From Leptospira sp. (GTDB taxonomy: Bacteria; Spirochaetota; Leptospiria; Leptospirales; Leptospiraceae): DNA of 64,000 nt. The position numbers and the translations under genes are program-made. Where the stretch lies: the NCBI GenBank assembly GCA_002786225.1, contig PEQN01000003.1, forward strand, positions 1 to 64,000, written 5' to 3'. Shown here one piece after another: positions 10,376 through 19,891 of the stretch (the first letter of the stretch is position 1; every line of letters begins with the position of its first letter). The notes beneath the pieces were generated by a model. It worked only from the letters and a program-made list of their open reading frames with translations. It did no database searches and was not told the DNA's origin.

Positions 10376-10939
10376 ATGAAATATTTTGATAAAGAATTTA
10401 AGGAAGTTTACAAACCAAGTTATATTCTGTTTATATTAGTTGGAACAATTGTAGATTTGGTTACCAAATATTGGGTGATCATGAATTACTCTATAGAAGA
10501 TCCTCAAGAAGTTTGGGGAAATTTCTTTCGTATGACTTTGATTTTCAATACAGGTTTTGTGTTTGGATTCCTACAAGACAATGCAATCCCATCTTTAGTA
10601 GCAACTGGAGTTGCTATTATTTTTCTCATAGGTTATAGATGGAAGAACCATGAACTCGGGAATCCTTGGGGTTGGAATTTTGTAATGGCAGGAGCCTTTG
10701 GCAATTTCATAGATAAATTTTTCGTAAAAATGCCTCCTGGTGGCGGAGTTAAATTTGGATTTACTGCTGGTCCAGGTCAATATATAGGAGTAGTGGATTT
10801 TTTTGATTTTGATTGGCCAGACTTTCTTCTTTTTCATAGATGGCCTGCCTTCAATATTGCAGATTCATGCGTTAGCATAGGTTTGGTGATTTTGATTTTT
10901 ACTATGAATATAGAAGAACCAGAAAAGAAAAAGAAATAA
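10376..10939 (+). CDS. lspA: Lipoprotein signal peptidase LspA (signal peptidase II)
   Basis: LspA cleaves prolipoprotein signal peptides before the lipidated Cys in the inner membrane. The 187-residue protein is somewhat longer than many members because of an N-terminal extension and a loop insert. It shows VDLVTKYWV in the first helix, the NTGFVFGF version of NxGxAFG, the first catalytic Asp in GNFIDKFF, and the second in [12 protein letters not shown]. Several lipoproteins in this window (20601, 22029, 45012, 47838, 58577) are plausible substrates. A 10-bp inverted repeat overlaps its stop. Confidence 0.94.
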   Translation: MKYFDKEFKEVYKPSYILFILVGTIVDLVTKYWVIMNYSIEDPQEVWGNFFRMTLIFNTGFVFGFLQDNAIPSLVATGVAIIFLIGYRWKNHELGNPWGWNFVMAGAFGNFIDKFFVKMPPGGGVKFGFTAGPGQYIGVVDFFDFDWPDFLLFHRWPAFNIADSCVSIGLVILIFTMNIEEPEKKKK

Positions 10940-10959
10940 TGATTTTATGATTATTTCTT
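10921..10959 (-). terminator. Probable terminator between lspA and the nitrilase-like gene
   Basis: AAGAAATAAT (10931-10940) and ATTATTTCTT (10950-10959) form a perfect 10-bp stem with a 9-nt loop. Read on the minus strand it is followed by a T-rich run (complement of 10921-10930), which fits termination of the leftward nitrilase-like operon. The stem is all AT but for one pair, so it may be weak. Confidence 0.5.
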
Positions 10960-10992
10960 AAAATAAATCCTATTGACTTTTCTGGAATAACT

Positions 10993-11685
10993 TTAAAGAA
11001 AGGGATTCGCTTGTGCAAAATGGATGGTTTTAATGATATCTTTATCCTCTTCCATTTTGCCAACCTTCCACTGAATACCAGATGGTGTAGCTACAAGACT
11101 GCGCCCTAGAATCTTTTTCTTAGTATCATAGCCACAGATACGAAAGATATTAAAATCATAATCCTGAGCCATTTGAAAGAAATATTCTAAATCTTCCTCA
11201 TAGGATCTTGTATTCACCAATCCATCAAGAATAAATACGGTTTGAATTCCCTTCTTCTGTAAGGATTCTAAGATGGTTTGGTCTTCATAATCTTTTCCAG
11301 CGAGAAGCCCAAATCTTACACCAGCCATAATAAAAACGGTCTCGCTTTCTGAGGTTTGGGTTATGGGTGCATTTGGCTTTTGTAAATCATAATGATCTAT
11401 AAAATTCAAATCTTGGATAATAGGTACTGACTCTATAATGGATCCATTGGCAAGCTTACGATACATGGTTCCAGCTATCAACACACCTTTGTGTTTCTCC
11501 GAAACATCCATCCATTGATCCAAAATTGAATCATATCTATTCACCGATTCTTGAGGACTATGATGAAGATCTAGTAAAACTCTTGCCGGGAATAATATAA
11601 AGTCAGATCTTTCTTTAGAAATTTTGAGTAATTCGTTATCCGTAAATTTCGAGTTAAGTTGTTTTTGTACAAAAGTTATTTTCAT
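10993..11685 (-). CDS. Nitrilase-fold protein lacking catalytic residues
   Basis: The 230-residue protein resembles the carbon-nitrogen hydrolase superfamily, whose members use a Glu-Lys-Cys triad. The expected FPE is FPA here (Ala34). The nucleophile strand, usually ending ICxD, reads GLLAGKD, putting Gly130 at the Cys position. Lys103 may be the remaining triad Lys. The rest of the fold, such as GVLIAGTMYR, looks intact, and the reading frame is clean. It is therefore probably a binding or regulatory pseudoenzyme. Its ATG overlaps the stop of the 640-residue upstream gene as TAATG, suggesting the two products work together. Placement in the superfamily is inferred from pattern only. Confidence 0.65.
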   Translation of the reverse strand: MKITFVQKQLNSKFTDNELLKISKERSDFILFPARVLLDLHHSPQESVNRYDSILDQWMDVSEKHKGVLIAGTMYRKLANGSIIESVPIIQDLNFIDHYDLQKPNAPITQTSESETVFIMAGVRFGLLAGKDYEDQTILESLQKKGIQTVFILDGLVNTRSYEEDLEYFFQMAQDYDFNIFRICGYDTKKKILGRSLVATPSGIQWKVGKMEEDKDIIKTIHFAQANPFL

Positions 11686-13607
11686 TAATACTCTACATTG
11701 AATCCATCAGAATCCATATTGGACTCATCTTTTTCTGTTTCATTCTCACTCTTGGAACTAGAAGTTGTATCGCCTTGATTGGAATCATCTGCTTCTGAAC
11801 TTGGCTCTATTGTTGAATCAACTTGCTTAGAATTTTCTTCATTCTGTTGCGCTTCGTCTTTTACTACAATACCAAAGGATTCTTTCATTTCTTCAGGACT
11901 TAATTCAACAACTCCACCATACAAATCCCCATTCTCTAGCCTTTCTGCCAAAGCAAGAGTGTAGCAATAAGATTCCATTATGCACTGTTTGACAGGTTTT
12001 TTATTTAATCGTTTCTTAGCTTCTACATTATCAAAGGACATGATATCATCCATGTTTCCAATGATTTCTCTTTTGGACTTCATATCGTTGATAAGAATGA
12101 GAAGTATGTCTCTAGTCTTTTCCATAAATTCTTTGGCAACCACACGAACATTTCTAGAGTGCTGACTGCGTTTGGTTTCCAAAGCGGTGGTTTTCTTAGA
12201 TGCTTCAATATAATTGGCACCAGGATTCGCTTTATGAGCAGAATACTCTTTAAAGGTATCCATATAAATTTTAAATTGATCTAAGGTACTTCTAACAGTT
12301 TCATATTGATCCAGTAATTTCTGCCGGTAATCCACTCTATTGCCATTTACATGAACTTGCTTTATGTCAATTTTCTTTGTTGTCATTACAAAGGAATAAT
12401 TATCATCAAATTCTTTAAAATACAAATATGTAAGCAAAGCCTTATCACTATCAGGGATAGCAGACATTTCACCTCGAGCATCAAATTTTTTACGTAAGGC
12501 TTCTATGTTGTACATATTCATCAAACGAAGCCCGTAGGCCATTTCTTTAGGAATTACAACTTCTTCTTTCTTCTCATCTTCCTTCTCAGATTTGTCAGAG
12601 TCAGATTCTTGAGTATTGGACCCTGAAGAAGAATCTTGTTCTGCTTCATGAATTCCTTCTCCCGATTTCCGTTGACCAGGCTTATCATCTAGGGTGATTC
12701 CTAAAAGATTTTCCATATAACGAGAAACAATGGGAATATTTTTATTTTCATTTCTAATAATTACCAAATACATCTTCTCGAAAATCGTACCGAACAATGT
12801 GTCTACTTCTTGCAGTATCTTCTTTTTGCGAGAATTGTAGATCATTGCAGGCTTACCTTCCAGTCTTTGTAAATGTTCATATGCAAGAGCAACTGCTTTC
12901 TTATAAGACTCTTGGTAAGGGTAAAGAACATAGAGCTTCTTAAAGATTGCATAAATAGGATCTTTGACTCTTGAGATATAAACTGCTTGGTCAGGTGCAG
13001 CATTGTATGGATCCGTGAGTTCACCAAGTTCTGTATTTTTATAGAGTTTATGCCCTAAGGCCAGCACTTCAATAAAAAGGGGATTCACTTGGTCTAAGGC
13101 TTTAGTGATTTTAGGAGAGTGGCTTGAATTTGTAAGAAGCTCGTTTCCTACCATCTGGAATTCCATAAGAGCAGATCTTAGATCTCTAGCAAAAATACCC
13201 ATACAAGCCGGAGTTATTTCAGGAGCACCAAAAGGAGTTACTCGTGCAAACCAACATTTAAGCTTAATCGCAAATTTAGCTGCGAAGCTGGAAATTTCTT
13301 TTTCATAAGCCTGGGATGAATCTATAGAAGTTCTAGGATTGGAAGATTTTGCATCCGATTTAGAGGAGCGACCTGAACTTGAAGCTCCACCTTTACTTGT
13401 ATTGGAACGATCAAATTCATTTCTTGATACAACACTTTGTCTTGTCTTTGGTTGAGGTCTATCTTTCTTAGGCTGCTCTTCCGATGCTGGTTTTTCTTTT
13501 ACGATTTTACCACCAGCAGATTTAAATTTCTCAAGCATGTCTTTTCGTAAAGAATCATCTATGCTATTCAATCCGATTGCTTTTTTAGTTTTGTCAAATT
13601 CAGCCAT
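11685..13607 (-). CDS. Conserved-looking hypothetical protein with disordered linkers
   Basis: I do not recognise this 640-residue protein. It has no signal peptide or membrane helix, so it is probably cytoplasmic. A Lys/Ser-rich low-complexity stretch (about residues 38-100) follows a short N-terminal segment. Two more folded-looking regions (about 105-310 and 350-560) are separated by a Ser/Asp/Glu/Lys-rich linker, and the tail from about 585 is acidic and Ser-rich. The first region has many aromatic and helical segments. It is translationally coupled (TAATG) to the nitrilase-fold gene and divergent from the MoxR gene. Function unknown. Confidence 0.8.
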   Translation of the reverse strand: MAEFDKTKKAIGLNSIDDSLRKDMLEKFKSAGGKIVKEKPASEEQPKKDRPQPKTRQSVVSRNEFDRSNTSKGGASSSGRSSKSDAKSSNPRTSIDSSQAYEKEISSFAAKFAIKLKCWFARVTPFGAPEITPACMGIFARDLRSALMEFQMVGNELLTNSSHSPKITKALDQVNPLFIEVLALGHKLYKNTELGELTDPYNAAPDQAVYISRVKDPIYAIFKKLYVLYPYQESYKKAVALAYEHLQRLEGKPAMIYNSRKKKILQEVDTLFGTIFEKMYLVIIRNENKNIPIVSRYMENLLGITLDDKPGQRKSGEGIHEAEQDSSSGSNTQESDSDKSEKEDEKKEEVVIPKEMAYGLRLMNMYNIEALRKKFDARGEMSAIPDSDKALLTYLYFKEFDDNYSFVMTTKKIDIKQVHVNGNRVDYRQKLLDQYETVRSTLDQFKIYMDTFKEYSAHKANPGANYIEASKKTTALETKRSQHSRNVRVVAKEFMEKTRDILLILINDMKSKREIIGNMDDIMSFDNVEAKKRLNKKPVKQCIMESYCYTLALAERLENGDLYGGVVELSPEEMKESFGIVVKDEAQQNEENSKQVDSTIEPSSEADDSNQGDTTSSSKSENETEKDESNMDSDGFNVEY

Positions 13608-13701
13608 ATTACGTATCTACAGTAAATTATTTTAAAGAATTCAGAGATTAAAACCTTTTTTTGTTTCCTTTGTGATTTTTTACACCAATCTGGCGGTAGA
13701 T

Positions 13702-14502
13702 ATGAGTGATAAATCTCTTTTTGAAAACTATGTACTTTCTGCTGAATTAGAAGAAGCTGTTGAAATTGCTACCATTACAAAACGTCCGCTGTTGATACGA
13801 GGAGAACCAGGTACTGGAAAAACTCTCTTAGCCGAGTATCTTGCAAATAAACGAAAACAACCTCTCTTTAGTTGGCATATTAAATCAACTTCACAAGCTA
13901 AAGAAGGTTTGTATTTTTATGATGCAGTTGCTAGATTGAATGATTCAAGATTTTCCAATGAAGAAGCAGGACTGAGAGTTCAAAACATTGAAAACTACAT
14001 TCGACTTGGGGCACTTGGTCTTGCTTTTGAAAAAGGAAATGCAGTTGTTTTGATTGATGAAATAGATAAGGCTGATATTGAATTTCCTAATGATCTATTA
14101 CTGGAATTAGATAGAATGGAATTTACAATTTTTGAAACAAATCGAAAAATTACAGCTAAAGTTCGTCCTTTGACAATAATTACTTCCAATAATGAGAAAG
14201 AATTACCCGATGCCTTTCTTCGTAGATGCATTTTTCATTATATTGAATTTCCGAACCGCGACTTTATGCAGGCAATAGTAAATCAACATTTTCCCCATCT
14301 AGATAAGGATCTTATGCTAAGAGCTTTAGATCTTTTTTACCACCTAAGAAAGCGAGACGAATTAAAGAAAAAGCCAAGTACTTCTGAACTATTAGATTGG
14401 ATTCAGATTCTTATACAAATGGGAGCCAGTCTCGAAGATGGAAGAATACCATATCCGGGTGCTCTATTGAAAAATGAAGAGGATTATCGAATCTTCAATT
14501 AA
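13702..14502 (+). CDS. MoxR-type AAA+ ATPase
   Basis: This 266-residue ATPase has Walker A GEPGTGKT (residues 34-41), Walker B VVLIDEID (115-122) and a sensor/arginine-finger region around TSNNEKELPDAFLRRC (161-176). MoxR ATPases act as chaperones that mature or remodel partners, usually together with VWA-domain proteins such as the one encoded next. An in-frame GTG at 13672 would add ten residues, but the ATG at 13702 has GGCGG before it and fits the family N-terminus. The stop TAA shares its last base with the ATG of the VWA gene (TAATG). Confidence 0.9.
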   Translation: MSDKSLFENYVLSAELEEAVEIATITKRPLLIRGEPGTGKTLLAEYLANKRKQPLFSWHIKSTSQAKEGLYFYDAVARLNDSRFSNEEAGLRVQNIENYIRLGALGLAFEKGNAVVLIDEIDKADIEFPNDLLLELDRMEFTIFETNRKITAKVRPLTIITSNNEKELPDAFLRRCIFHYIEFPNRDFMQAIVNQHFPHLDKDLMLRALDLFYHLRKRDELKKKPSTSELLDWIQILIQMGASLEDGRIPYPGALLKNEEDYRIFN

Positions 14503-15698
14503 TGTTTATTCCTTTTTTTTATTCATTAAGATCTAAAGGTATTCCTGTAGGAACAGGCGAATTCTTAAATTTTTTAGATTCTGTTCGAACACTTTGCAAC
14601 AGAGATAACTTTTTAAGTTTAGACAGATTGTATAGGGTTGGTCGCCTTTGTCTTGTTAAGGATATTAAATACTATGATTCTTATGATATAGTATTTTCAG
14701 AAATTTTTGGATCTCTCTCTTTTTCTTCTGAAAAGGCTTTATTAAGTATAGAATCCTGGTTAGAAAAGGCGCGTAAATTCTTACTTGATGAAGAAAGACT
14801 CAAAAATGCACCCAAGTATGATACCGATCGCTTATTAGAAGAACTGAAAGATAGGCTAAAAAGACAAAGAGAAAGACATGATGGTGGCAATACTTGGATA
14901 GGAACTGGAGGAACTTCCCCTTTTGGAAATAGTGGATACAACGAACATGGTATACGCATAGGGGGGGAAGCTGGCAATAGAACTGGTATTGCAGTCTGGC
15001 AAGATAGAAAATTTAGGCCGTATAGAAGTGATGAAATTTTGGATACAAGAAAAATACAAATTGCTTTAAAGTATCTTAGAGTAATGAAAAAAGAGGGACG
15101 ACCCGAACTTCATCTTCCTAAGACCATCCAAAAAACATCTGACAATGGAGGTGATTTAGAATTAATTGAAGAAAGATCTAGAAAAAATAATCTAAAGGTT
15201 GTTTTATTGATGGATATCGGTGGATCCATGACTCCTCACGCGAACAAAGTGTCCCAATTATTTTCTGCAGCAAATAAAATCCAACATTTTAAAGAATTCT
15301 ATAGTTTTTATTTTCATAATATTTTTAGTTATGAAATTTTTGAAGACCCATTTTTGAGGAAATCTTATCCTCTTTCAAAGTTTATAAAAAAATTTCGCCC
15401 AGATACAAGAATTATTTATGTTGGCGATGCTTGGATGGCACCTTACGAATTGTTCTCAGCTTCGATAAATCCTTATGCTTTTCATACTACGCGAAATCAA
15501 AGAAAAGAAGAAAATCGATTAATTGGTATTGATAGCTTGCAAGAGATGAAGAATAGATTCCCTCACTCCGTATGGCTTAATCCTGAACCGGAAAAACTTT
15601 GGTGGGAGACAACTATATCAGCAATTGGTGATGTAGTTCCCATGTATTTTTTGAGTATCGATGGTTTACAAAAGGCAATAAAAGACTTAATGGATTAA
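14502..15698 (+). CDS. VWA-domain protein partnered with MoxR ATPase (CoxE-like)
   Basis: The 398-residue protein has a helical N-terminal half, a Gly-rich GTGGTSPFGNSGYNEHG segment (about 134-150), and a C-terminal von Willebrand A domain whose metal site reads LLMDIGGSM (Asp238, Ser242). The DxGGS form departs from DxSxS; from memory it is normal for this MoxR-linked subfamily. Downstream motifs FYFHN, YVGDAWMAPYE and HSVWLNPEPE also fit. No secretion signal is seen, so it is probably cytoplasmic. The pair may remodel a client protein or insert a cofactor; the client is not identifiable here. Confidence 0.85.
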   Translation: MFIPFFYSLRSKGIPVGTGEFLNFLDSVRTLCNRDNFLSLDRLYRVGRLCLVKDIKYYDSYDIVFSEIFGSLSFSSEKALLSIESWLEKARKFLLDEERLKNAPKYDTDRLLEELKDRLKRQRERHDGGNTWIGTGGTSPFGNSGYNEHGIRIGGEAGNRTGIAVWQDRKFRPYRSDEILDTRKIQIALKYLRVMKKEGRPELHLPKTIQKTSDNGGDLELIEERSRKNNLKVVLLMDIGGSMTPHANKVSQLFSAANKIQHFKEFYSFYFHNIFSYEIFEDPFLRKSYPLSKFIKKFRPDTRIIYVGDAWMAPYELFSASINPYAFHTTRNQRKEENRLIGIDSLQEMKNRFPHSVWLNPEPEKLWWETTISAIGDVVPMYFLSIDGLQKAIKDLMD

Positions 15699-15700
15699 TA

Positions 15701-16729
15701 TTAAAATTGTAAGCTATACTCAAAATATTGAGAATTTCCAAAATTCCAAATGGAATAAGGACCTTGTTTTTCTGGATAAGAGGACTGATAGGAGTATAAA
15801 TTTTGGTTATTAGGAAAGCTTTGAGAACTATTTTCAGAGATATTTTGGTCTGAATAAATATCATAAAAATGATACACATAAATTAATATAAATCCCGCTG
15901 TTAATATTTGAAAATTTTGTTTATGCATTTCAAAACTTTTATTATTACTAAATGCAGAGGTCGCAACCAATTGAGTTCCAAGAGGAAGATAGCTAACTTC
16001 TGGACTTGCAGTATTTCGCGCATTATTATATTCAAAAGCTGCACCAAAAAAGGTAACAGCACCAAAACCCATTAAAGCTGATCCTTTCCAAAATTCACCT
16101 TTATTAATTTGAGGAAGTCCTGGTACAATTTGTACTAATGGATGAATTTTAGGAAGCTGGAACCAAGAGGGAGAATAATATGAAAATGTCTTTATGCTTT
16201 TGCTAGGAATATTGTATACTTTATCAGACGGTGACTCAAGGGTTAATACACCATCATCTGAAATAGAAATTAGTTTTCCCTTGAAAGATTTAGAGTTCGA
16301 ATCAACAATTTCTAATCCAATACCGATCCGAATATATTTTGTTAAACTATCTTCTTTAGAGTTAATACTACCTCTAATGCTTAATAAATCGTTTGAATTA
16401 TACACTTTTGCATCCAAAAATCCTTTCCCAGAAACAAGAACAACTTTGGATTGAGATAATAAATGCAACTTTGATTTACAATTTTCTGCCTCATCTTTAA
16501 TCTTATAGCAAACTGGGATTCCAGAATATCCCACTTCTATGGAATCAATTTCAATATTGGAAATTTTTATCTTTCTGTCGAAGTTATCTATGATAGTATA
16601 ATTTGAATTTGTCTCAATAAACTTTCCTTCTATCGTCTTACCAGACTTAAGAAGTACAATATCAGACCAAATTGTTCTTGAGTAAAAGCATAGAATCAGA
16701 AAAGATATACTAAGCTGAAAATACTTCAT
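15701..16729 (-). CDS. Exported membrane protein with SGKT-type segment and DUF5683-like domain
   Basis: Residues 1-23 form a signal peptide. A small beta-type segment follows (LLKSGKTIEGKFIE, about 26-39, ending around ISNIEIDSIEV), and a second, weaker one (KSFKGKLISISDDGVLTLES) lies near residue 170. The C-terminal half has PGLPQINKGEFWKGS, reminiscent of DUF5683-type membrane proteins, with two hydrophobic helices. The first segment resembles the C-terminus of the TPR protein at 18268. The start codon is only 12 bases from that of the divergent phosphatase gene, so its promoter must lie within that gene. Function unknown. Confidence 0.75.
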   Translation of the reverse strand: MKYFQLSISFLILCFYSRTIWSDIVLLKSGKTIEGKFIETNSNYTIIDNFDRKIKISNIEIDSIEVGYSGIPVCYKIKDEAENCKSKLHLLSQSKVVLVSGKGFLDAKVYNSNDLLSIRGSINSKEDSLTKYIRIGIGLEIVDSNSKSFKGKLISISDDGVLTLESPSDKVYNIPSKSIKTFSYYSPSWFQLPKIHPLVQIVPGLPQINKGEFWKGSALMGFGAVTFFGAAFEYNNARNTASPEVSYLPLGTQLVATSAFSNNKSFEMHKQNFQILTAGFILIYVYHFYDIYSDQNISENSSQSFPNNQNLYSYQSSYPEKQGPYSIWNFGNSQYFEYSLQF

Positions 16730-16741
16730 GGAATTTAAAAT

Positions 16742-18268
16742 TTGGAAACAAAGATAAAAAACATTTTTAAAAACACTTCGCTTAGACTACAGATTGGTCT
16801 ACTGTATACAATTCTTGCATTTGTGAATATCGTTTTTTTTTCTGTGATGATTTTTGAAAACCAATCTGATCTTTTGATTCGATCATTTAAATTTCAATCT
16901 GAAAATTTGGTAAATTTAATTCAAAATGACTTGAATGTCACAAGTTTTACAATAAAAAACCAAGAAGAATTCGATATCTTTCGTAAAAAACTAAAACTTT
17001 ATGAAATCCAAAATTTTAAAATCTATGATTCAACTGGCTCCATTTTAGCAGAATATCCACAAACAAAGGCTAATTTAGAAAATTTAGATCGATCTAAGGT
17101 ATTAGAAAAAATCAAAGAAGTAGGCATTTTAGAATCAGGATCAATCTTTAAATCTAGGTATAAACTTGAACTGAATGAAGCTAATTTTTCAGTATTAGCA
17201 CTCATTCCATTTACTGTTTCATCTAAAAAAGAATTCTACCTTGAGACTCAAATAACTTTGAGCAGTATCCAAGAAAGACTCAATCAAATCTATGTATTTA
17301 TGGCTATAGCTACTACTTGGGGAATATTATTTCACATCTTATTTGCAGTCTATGTGTACAAGATTATTTTCCAGAGACTAGGTATATTGAAAAGAACTTC
17401 TGAACAAATGGCAACCGGAAATTTAAGCGCTAGAGCCAATTGGAAAATGGATCGTAAGGATGAATTAGATTCTTTGGGTGAAACATTCAATTCTATGGCT
17501 ATCAAAATAGAAGAAACAGTAAAAACAGTAACCCGATTAAATACTGAAATTAATTTAGAATTAACTATAGGAAAAGAAGTGCAGGAGCTTTTCTTACCAA
17601 AAACTAAGCTTGTAAAAGATTTTAATTTAGCTAAATTGTATCGCCCTATGAGAGAGGTTAGCGGTGATATCTATCAATTCTTTAAAATTCAAAAAGCGAA
17701 TGAAGAGAGTTTAGCTGTATTTATAGCAGATGCATCTGGGCATGGTGTCAGTGCAGCATTAGTAACAGTTGTTTTAGCAATGTTATTGGAATCCATCTTA
17801 AAAGAAACAGATGAACCCCATTTAGTGATTCAAAAATTGAGTGATCTTGTGGGGAATCGTATGCAATCCTCTTTCTTTGCAACGGCTGTATTCTGCAAAA
17901 TTCATACAAACTCTACTATCGAAATATGCAATGGTGGGCACAATGCCCCTCTTTTATTACAAAAGTTCAATTCCAAAATTATTGAAATTGAATCTTCGGG
18001 ACCACCGCTCGGTATGATAGAACAGCATGAATATAAAACTGAAAGATTCAAAGCTGAATCTGGTGACAAAATTTTTCTTTATACGGATGGACTAGTTGAA
18101 GCTTTAAATGAAAATAAGGAATTATTTGGCTTGCAAAGAGTAAAATCAAAATTAGTAAAAGACAATCTATTAAACCAAGAGATTGTTGATGAACTCTCCC
18201 AAGAATTGGATAATTTTACATTCGAATATAAAGATGATGTAACTATTCTTTTATTGGAAATTCCATAA
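16742..18268 (+). CDS. Membrane HAMP-domain SpoIIE/RsbU-type Ser/Thr phosphatase
   Basis: The layout is TM helix (about 17-38), extracytoplasmic sensor region (about 40-180), TM helix (about 185-210), HAMP (about 211-265), and a PPM/SpoIIE phosphatase domain (about 295-508). Metal-site motifs are present: EVSGDIY, FIADASGHG, LYTDGLVEA and DDVTILL. Such enzymes dephosphorylate STAS anti-anti-sigma factors in partner switching; the STAS protein at 19892 is a plausible substrate. The start is TTG, because the first TM helix begins soon after it and no ATG is available. The stop shares a base with the TPR gene start (TAATG). Confidence 0.9.
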   Translation: METKIKNIFKNTSLRLQIGLLYTILAFVNIVFFSVMIFENQSDLLIRSFKFQSENLVNLIQNDLNVTSFTIKNQEEFDIFRKKLKLYEIQNFKIYDSTGSILAEYPQTKANLENLDRSKVLEKIKEVGILESGSIFKSRYKLELNEANFSVLALIPFTVSSKKEFYLETQITLSSIQERLNQIYVFMAIATTWGILFHILFAVYVYKIIFQRLGILKRTSEQMATGNLSARANWKMDRKDELDSLGETFNSMAIKIEETVKTVTRLNTEINLELTIGKEVQELFLPKTKLVKDFNLAKLYRPMREVSGDIYQFFKIQKANEESLAVFIADASGHGVSAALVTVVLAMLLESILKETDEPHLVIQKLSDLVGNRMQSSFFATAVFCKIHTNSTIEICNGGHNAPLLLQKFNSKIIEIESSGPPLGMIEQHEYKTERFKAESGDKIFLYTDGLVEALNENKELFGLQRVKSKLVKDNLLNQEIVDELSQELDNFTFEYKDDVTILLLEIP

Positions 18269-19827
18269 TGGTCAAAATTATTAGCTACATTTTTGCATTT
18301 TTAATCATGCTTAATCTGTTTTTTGTTTCAGCTAGTTCAATAACTAGTGCAAAATTAGTTGAACTTCGACTTAACATTCAAAAAGACCAAATTATGAATT
18401 ACGAACTTTCTTCTAAAGCTCTCAAAAGTAAATTAAGACAGATATTTTTAGATAAAGATAACTTTAATAATGAAATCAAAATTAATATTTTAGAATCCTC
18501 CATACTAAATTCAAATATCCAGGATAATAATTTTGAATTAACAAGTTTAGAAAAAATAGGATTATTGTTAGTAAATGGAGTTCGATTTATAAGTTTTAAA
18601 CCAGTTATTGATCTTTCTTCCAATAAACGAAATACAATTCTTTTACAGTATGCTTTTTACCAAGAAAGAACTAGGCGATATAAAGATGCCTCAGATAAAT
18701 ACAAAGAATTAGAAAAATTACTTCCAAATGATTCTGATGAATATGCATTCGTACTTTTACATGATGGGTTTTGTTTATCAATGCTTGGTTTCAACACAGA
18801 AGCTAACTTCCAGCTAGATAAAGTATATAATCTTTTTCCGGGAACGCATTATTCAGAAAATGCTAAATTACTAATGAATTTTTTAAAAGAATCGGAACAA
18901 AATAAAGAATCGCTTCTATCATTAAAATCAAATCCAGTTCTTTATACTAAAAATTTATACCTAAATGGCTCCTATGAGGATGCTCTTAAGGAATTAGAAA
19001 GATTACCAAAACTTACTAAAGATTTATCTTTTATTAAAGCAAGATCATTAGAAGAATTAGGGAAAACACAGATTGCTATTGAAGAATATATTCCCTTAGC
19101 AAAGCAAAATGAAAATCAAGAAATAGCGATCAAAGCAAACAGAAGATTGTTACTATTAAGTAATTATTATTCTGAGAATAAGGAGCTAGCTAAGATTTCA
19201 GAGAAAAATGCTATCAATCTTGGAGATAGAGACGCAGTAAAAACCATTGTGGAGAGTAAAGAATACAAACAAGAAACAAAAGTAATACAAATAATTCAAT
19301 CTAATGATTTTAATGAACCTGATCTAGAAAAGTTAAAAACAGAAGTAAAACAAGAATTAGAAATTTATTCTAAATCATTGGATAAAATTGTATCTAAAGA
19401 ATTAATTTTAACTGATGATAAAGAAATTAAGAGCAATCAAACTGAAGTAGTACCTATTGAAAAATTAGAAGTGAAAAATCATGAAATTTTTATTCCAAAA
19501 TCATTTGAAGCAATGCTTTCGGACGGTAGAATCATAACTGCTAATGAAATAGAGTTTGACTCGGAAAACGGCACTGCTAAAATCTTAACAGCTAATTTTC
19601 CAATTAAAACTCCTATAGACAATCTTGATACTATTAGAATTGCGATTCCTAAAGGAAAAACACTCAATAACCCAATTAAGTTGACATTAAAAAGCGGTAA
19701 AACTTTAACAGGTAGAATAGTTATATTTAAATCACCAAAATTAAAATTAGAATATTCCAATAAATCCGAGGAACTTAAATCAGAATTGATTCCATTAAAA
19801 GAAATCAATAATTTAAAATTATTATAA
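18268..19827 (+). CDS. Exported TPR-like protein with C-terminal SGKT-type segment
   Basis: The 519-residue protein has an N-terminal hydrophobic signal or anchor (about 4-25), then helical TPR-like repeats (clear near 120-330, with YKDASDKYKELEKLLP and YEDALKELERLPK), a charged linker, and a C-terminal beta-rich region. That region contains LTLKSGKTLTGRIVIF near residue 475 and ends IPLKEINNLKLL, like the segment in the protein encoded at 15701. Translational coupling to the phosphatase suggests a scaffold or sensor role for that enzyme in the periplasm. This is inference; no specific family is recognised. Confidence 0.75.
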   Translation: MVKIISYIFAFLIMLNLFFVSASSITSAKLVELRLNIQKDQIMNYELSSKALKSKLRQIFLDKDNFNNEIKINILESSILNSNIQDNNFELTSLEKIGLLLVNGVRFISFKPVIDLSSNKRNTILLQYAFYQERTRRYKDASDKYKELEKLLPNDSDEYAFVLLHDGFCLSMLGFNTEANFQLDKVYNLFPGTHYSENAKLLMNFLKESEQNKESLLSLKSNPVLYTKNLYLNGSYEDALKELERLPKLTKDLSFIKARSLEELGKTQIAIEEYIPLAKQNENQEIAIKANRRLLLLSNYYSENKELAKISEKNAINLGDRDAVKTIVESKEYKQETKVIQIIQSNDFNEPDLEKLKTEVKQELEIYSKSLDKIVSKELILTDDKEIKSNQTEVVPIEKLEVKNHEIFIPKSFEAMLSDGRIITANEIEFDSENGTAKILTANFPIKTPIDNLDTIRIAIPKGKTLNNPIKLTLKSGKTLTGRIVIFKSPKLKLEYSNKSEELKSELIPLKEINNLKLL

Positions 19828-19861
19828 AATTTCTAATCTTGAAGATAAATGAGTAGAAATT
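19828..19861. terminator. Weak inverted repeat between convergent genes
   Basis: AATTTCTA (19828-19835) pairs with TAGAAATT (19854-19861) across an 18-nt loop, just after the TPR gene stop and before the convergent STAS gene. There is no strong T-run, so a terminator role is tentative. Confidence 0.3.
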
Positions 19862-19891
19862 AAAGAATATAAAAAGCTGGAAGAATAAGAA

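Noticed and set aside
14502..15698. DxGGS metal site of the VWA protein as evidence of lost function
   Set aside because: As far as I recall, this form is usual in the MoxR-linked subfamily with the GGTSPFG segment, so it is not an anomaly.
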